A stretch of 64,000 nt of DNA from Craterostigma plantagineum (Eukaryota; Streptophyta; Magnoliopsida; Lamiales; Linderniaceae): contig JAPQWV010000002.1 of the NCBI GenBank assembly GCA_027422505.1, positions 27,568,501 to 27,632,500 of the forward strand, in the 5' to 3' direction. Below, in pieces: positions 60,031 through 64,000 of this stretch. The stretch's first letter is position 1. Each line of letters starts with the position of its first letter. The translations under genes and the position numbers were made by a program. The notes beneath the pieces were generated by a model that saw only the letters and a list, made by a program, of their open reading frames with translations, was not told where the DNA came from and made no database searches.

Positions 60031-61718
60031 CTATTTTTTCCATGTATTTTCCTAGTATGGACTTTTGGTATAAAGATTGTTGGTTATGAAAGGTTTGGTT
60101 GTTGATTTGTTGGTGTAAAAGTTGGATGTTGTGTTCAATTGTCGACAGTGTGTAAGCACAGTAGTTTCTACAGTGTTTTCTGGATATGGCTTCAAACGTG
60201 TTCTTGGAGTTGTAAGGTGACAGAATCTCTTTTATTAATTTGATTGTGAAGTTGTTGTTCATTTGCTTCTCTCACAGCTCTTCCTTCAGTCATATAAGCA
60301 GAGAAGTTGTTGTATTTGGAATGAATGAAGTTGCAGAAAAGCCGTTGATGTCCAAGGATCCACTGTCTGTACTAGTTGTAAGATCCCAAACTAAATTTGA
60401 TTTGTGTTATTACTATTTTCTGCGAATATAATGGTTGATTCATGTCCAACTTTGGCACTACTCAGATCAATGACATGTAACAAGCATGCAAAGCACAAAA
60501 AATAGACGAACAGAAGAATAAGGAGAGAAAGAATAAACAGAGGCCAGAAGAAGAGGTAAAGGAGATTTAGTTAATTTTTTTCGTGCTTTTCATTGAGTAA
60601 TCACTCACATTATATGTAAGAGTTGTTACAGAAAGGACAGAAACAAAATCACTAATCATGGACATCTGTGTAATTCTGCTCCTAATCCATATGATGCCAA
60701 TAACCTAGTAAAATGATATTTCTGACATGGATGCTGATGTGATCCTGTTGTGCACTACCGGGTCATTTACTTACTGGTCTTTACCTTATGTTGCTAGGCT
60801 AATCCTGACACAAGGTTTAGAAAGAAACTGAGGGCAGGCCAGATTTTGAGCTGTCGGTTTATGAGTACTTCTGTTGCTAGACTAATCCTTATTTTCTATG
60901 CATTTTTTGTGGGTAGGTTTGTCTTTTCTTGGAATTTGGTGTCTGTAGGATAGAATTGGTGTGCCTTCTTGTCACAATGTCTTACTTGAATTTCTCGCTT
61001 GCTATGCATTTTATTGGTACCGGGGTTTGTGCCTGTTAGGATGGATATTGTGTGCCTTGTTGTTCTTGTCACAATGAATAGTGGTTTGTTTGGTGTGGTT
61101 GTCTTTAAGAGTGGAGCGGTTTGTAACGGAAAGGCGGAAAGCTTACTGGTTTAAAGGCTTTCCGTGCCCTGTTAGTTTTGTTCCACAGGGACACTTACCT
61201 TGTTCTTACGAGGCAGTTGTGAGTTGTTCTGGCATCAAGTGCTATGTCTTGTAATATAGCCTGAATATCGGGCCTTAGTTTTAATTTTTGATCCATTGAA
61301 TGTCCGGGGATTGTGGATCATTGTAGGGTTTACATGCTAAGAAGCATTACAGTGGCAATGCTGGCGTTCATTGGGGCTGAAAGATATTTTGGACTTCAAA
61401 GTGTAACGAAACAGGTAATAACATGAAATCGGTCATGTGGCCAACGCTATCTCATTTCCACATGTGTGGGGAGTGCATTTGTGTTATGTGGAGATAAAAA
61501 CAAATGCGGCAAACATAATTTATTTCCTTCTGCCACGTGTAAAAAATACACGGTTTTGCTATCCGTCATTGGGTTTTCAGTGGGCCCATATATTTTTATA
61601 TAGGACCTATCCACATTCCTCAATTTCCTCATCCATACCCTGGTTGTCGAAAACCCTAGCAGCTTCCTCATTTTCCTCATCATTTTCTTTGCTGGTTTTA
61701 TTCTTGTGTTTGGCTAGA
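60031..61718. other. Intergenic sequence upstream of the PABPN1-like gene
   Basis: No gene supported. About 60900-61130 contains two loose copies of a ggtgtgcNttNttgtcaca phrase also present at 59140-59160, showing old local duplication. Position 61590-61720 is the probable leader and promoter region of the next gene. Confidence 0.35.
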
Positions 61719-62812
61719 ATGAGGCATCCTCTTCGTTCATTTTCGTCACGCAGCAGTATGTTCGCTTTGTTTTTCATCCATTTTAACTGGTTTTTTGCGA
61801 ATTTCTTGCCTTCCCTCTCATGTTTAAGGTCTCTAGAACTCCATTTCGAATCGACGTTGATTTGGTTTTGTTATTTTTGCCGAGTTTAGATATGTTTCAT
61901 GTTGTTTAAACGTGTGTTAATAGATCTCTCTGGATTCTGGGTAATGTTTGGCCTAAATTTTATGCACTTAACGAGGAAACGTTAATGCACGTGATCTGAT
62001 CAATGTAGAAAGTATTGGTCTTGTGAGGGAAGTAATTGAACTGTTTATGGTTAGCTATTTTTGTTATTGTTTGTTCCAGATCTAGTGTTGTTGAGACATG
62101 AATTTTCCAGAAGTTGTCAGTTTATCCTTTCATTCACGTGCTAATTGAGCACAGATATTTATTAATGTTGTACTTCTATGTACAGTTTCATTCATGACGG
62201 TTCTGCCAATAAGGCTAATTAACTTGTGATTGATTGACGACATCTTATTTGGGTATGCAGAAGATTTGGCTGGTGAAACTCTAGCTGAAAGAAAAGAGAG
62301 GGACAGACGGTCTGTGTATGTTGGCAACGTGAGTTTCTCGGACCTCTTCGTTTGCTGTTAAGCGTATTTTTGTTGTATGTCTGAAAAAAGCTTAGAATAA
62401 CATACACTGTTAAAATCAATATTCTGTAATATCTTTCTGGCAACATGTGTTGTTTTGTCATTCACGTGGATTTCTCTCTGCAATATTGTGCAATGTTTGC
62501 CTAACATGCAGCAACTTTCGAGACTTCTCATACGTCATTGGAATATTTACCTTTTTTGAAGTTTCTGCTAAATAAATTTGCAGTTGGATCACTCTTGTGA
62601 ACCCGTTGAGTTGCACGATCACTTTCATGCTTGCGGTTCCATTAAAAAGGTGATCATTGTGACTGATAGGCACGTTCAACCAAGAGGCTTCGCTTTCGTC
62701 GAGTTCGAAGAAGTCGGCTCGATGTGGAGAGCACTTACACTCTGGGGATCAGAGCTACATGGTCGACAACTGAAGGTCTTAGGTTTTCACATTATGAACA
62801 TTCACAAACATA

Positions 62813-62857
<45 letters not shown>

Positions 62858-63498
62858 ATGTTTGTCTACAGGTCGAGCCCAAATGCACCGACCGTCGAAC
62901 TCCTTATTTTGGACCATATGGGCATTACACACCTCTGATCCTTCCGTATAAGGGGTAAACAGCACTTTTGCCTTCTCTTTTTATCTTCCATCTGTCTAGT
63001 GCAAGACAAGAGATATGTTGATTGTTGAGTTGTCTACATGGAGAAAGAAAAAAGAAAAATCAAACAATCCCATTGGTTTCAGTATGTTTCTTTCTAATAG
63101 GAGGTATGCATTGTAACTTTTAAGTGTCTAGGAAACCCAATGGTTCTTTCTTCCCATGTGAAGCTTCTTCAAACTGTTAATCTCAAAGTTCCATCTTCAG
63201 TCTAGTTGAGTTGGATGGTTTACACACTTATCAGCAAACTCTATCTGAGACATAGCTTATCACCTCTTTCTTCCCATTTATCTGTGTGTGTCGTAGAGTG
63301 TCTGTGCTTTGTTGGTCTTATTCGATTGAGTCCTTAGTTTCATGTCTGTTGCTCTTCTGAGGCTGTCTGAGATTCTGATTTTTTTTTTTTTTTTGCTAAA
63401 AATTACTGTGCAGAAGGAGGGTGGTACCTTTGGCTTCTCCTAAAGTTGATCCCCGCCCGCTGGTGAGCTACAGTGGGCTATACAGTCCACCTCGATAG
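61719..63498 (+). CDS. Short PABPN1-like (poly(A)-binding protein 2) RNA-binding protein
   Basis: Five exons, 61719-61755, 62261-62328, 62584-62775, 62872-62954, 63414-63498, with phases 1, 0, 0, 2; 154 residues. After a short basic N terminus comes a single RRM: RNP2-like SVYVGNLDH, then HFHACGSIKKVIIVTDRH, RNP1-like RGFAFVEF, and ELHGRQLKV. The tail is Arg/Pro/Tyr/Gly-rich (TPYFGPYGHY ... SYSGLYSPPR). The RRM order and the ELHGRQLKV end match nuclear poly(A)-binding protein PABPN1, which controls poly(A) tail length, but the usual long acidic/coiled N-terminal region is missing and the RRM is diverged (HDHF for QQHF). The first exon is weakly supported. It may be a diverged EPABP2-like paralog. 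Intron 3 has a TA microsatellite (about 62816-62853). Confidence 0.75.
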
Positions 63499-64000
63499 TG
63501 CTTTCGACGCCCTTTCTGACTTATTTCGTCGTTTCTATCCTTTGTTTTCGAATTATGAGACTATTAATTGCTTCTGCTGTGTCTGATATTTATGGTTTAT
63601 GAGACAGTGCTTCTGTTGTGTCTGCGATTTATGATTTGTCTTTGAACATCTATCAGAGCACATTTTTCTGATGCATGCATCGATTGGCTTTGAACTTCTT
63701 TTCTTATCTTTTTTATTTGTTGTGCAATTGAAGTACATATTGAGGCATGGGTTTATTATTTTTTTTTCACTATTTGCCAACACAGATTAAAATCAAGGCG
63801 ATTTCCCCACGGGGTTTCGATATGTTAAACTTATAAATTATCCTTACACTTGAGGGTTCGTTTGATAGGTCGGTATAGATAGTTATGGGGTTTGTATGAA
63901 TAAGTTACCTCGTGTTTGTTATCTGTGTATTGACATACACGTCTATTACAATGATTTTGGTTATATTCATGGTATATGTATACTCACCTTTAAGGTGGTT
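63499..64000. other. 3' flank, nothing recognised
   Basis: T-rich 3' untranslated region then AT-rich sequence to the window end. About 63855-64000 starts gggttcgtttgataggtcgg, which may be the end of a hAT-type MITE running out of the window. Confidence 0.35.

Noticed and set aside
61437..61718. Long upstream part of the 150-codon frame at 61437-61889
   Set aside because: Hydrophobic low-complexity translation of leader/promoter sequence; only the segment from ATG 61719 joins the RRM exons in phase.

Overview
This window is nuclear DNA from a flowering plant, almost certainly a eudicot. The genes are split by GT-AG introns into AT-rich sequence, intergenic DNA is full of plant transposon debris (MULE-type, hAT-type and Stowaway MITEs, Helitron-like ends, copia and gypsy remnants, a complete non-autonomous LTR element), and the gene families are plant-typical (UPF0496/DUF677, PAR1, group-1 remorin, group-III WRKY, LSI2-like transporter, SHOC1, chloroplast FeSOD, BOI-type RING ligase). 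Genus cannot be told from sequence reading alone. No prokaryotic operons, CRISPR arrays, tRNA or rRNA genes were seen.

Layout. 0-2 kb: 3' part of a UPF0496 gene. 2-5.6 kb: repeats. 5.65-7.2 kb: a two-exon hydroxyproline-rich-glycoprotein-family gene. 7.2-13.7 kb: gene-free block of nested MITEs, several with exact 9-bp target duplications. 13.8-16.0 kb: LSI2-like metalloid/silicon efflux transporter, three exons. 18.4-20.9 kb: PAR1-family secreted protein whose second intron is swollen by a GC-rich element carrying a Stowaway MITE. 22.7-23.2 kb: RraA-like protein. 25.3-30.7 kb: SHOC1 (meiotic crossover factor) with two single-base frame breaks. 31.0-34.1 kb, opposite strand and tail-to-tail with SHOC1: a C2-NT/coiled-coil protein. 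34.4-36.4 kb: a repeat island with 229-bp tandem units and a long hairpin. 40.2-41.3 kb: remorin. 41.8-42.8 kb (minus): broken copy of the CFIm25 polyadenylation-factor gene. 44.3-45.5 kb: WRKY group III. 45.8-48.5 kb: a complete 2.7-kb LTR element. 48.6-50.7 kb: an unrecognised exon-like fragment and a truncated copia element carrying a nested hAT MITE. 51.2-52.85 kb (minus): FSD3-like chloroplast FeSOD. 53-57 kb: repeats. 57.2-58.0 kb: BOI-type RING E3 ligase. 59.5-60.0 kb: gypsy gag relic. 61.7-63.5 kb: short PABPN1-like RNA-binding protein.

The genes do not form a pathway; this is ordinary gene-by-gene plant chromosome. I did not find a convincing new multi-gene system. The most interesting items are the disrupted SHOC1 frame, the non-processed CFIm25 pseudogene, a pair of long-palindrome MULE elements, the autonomous-looking but gag/pol-less LTR element with an unrecognised internal coding remnant, and the 229-bp tandem island. 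Exon coordinates below were derived by hand from splice signals, reading-frame phase and family knowledge, not by alignment.
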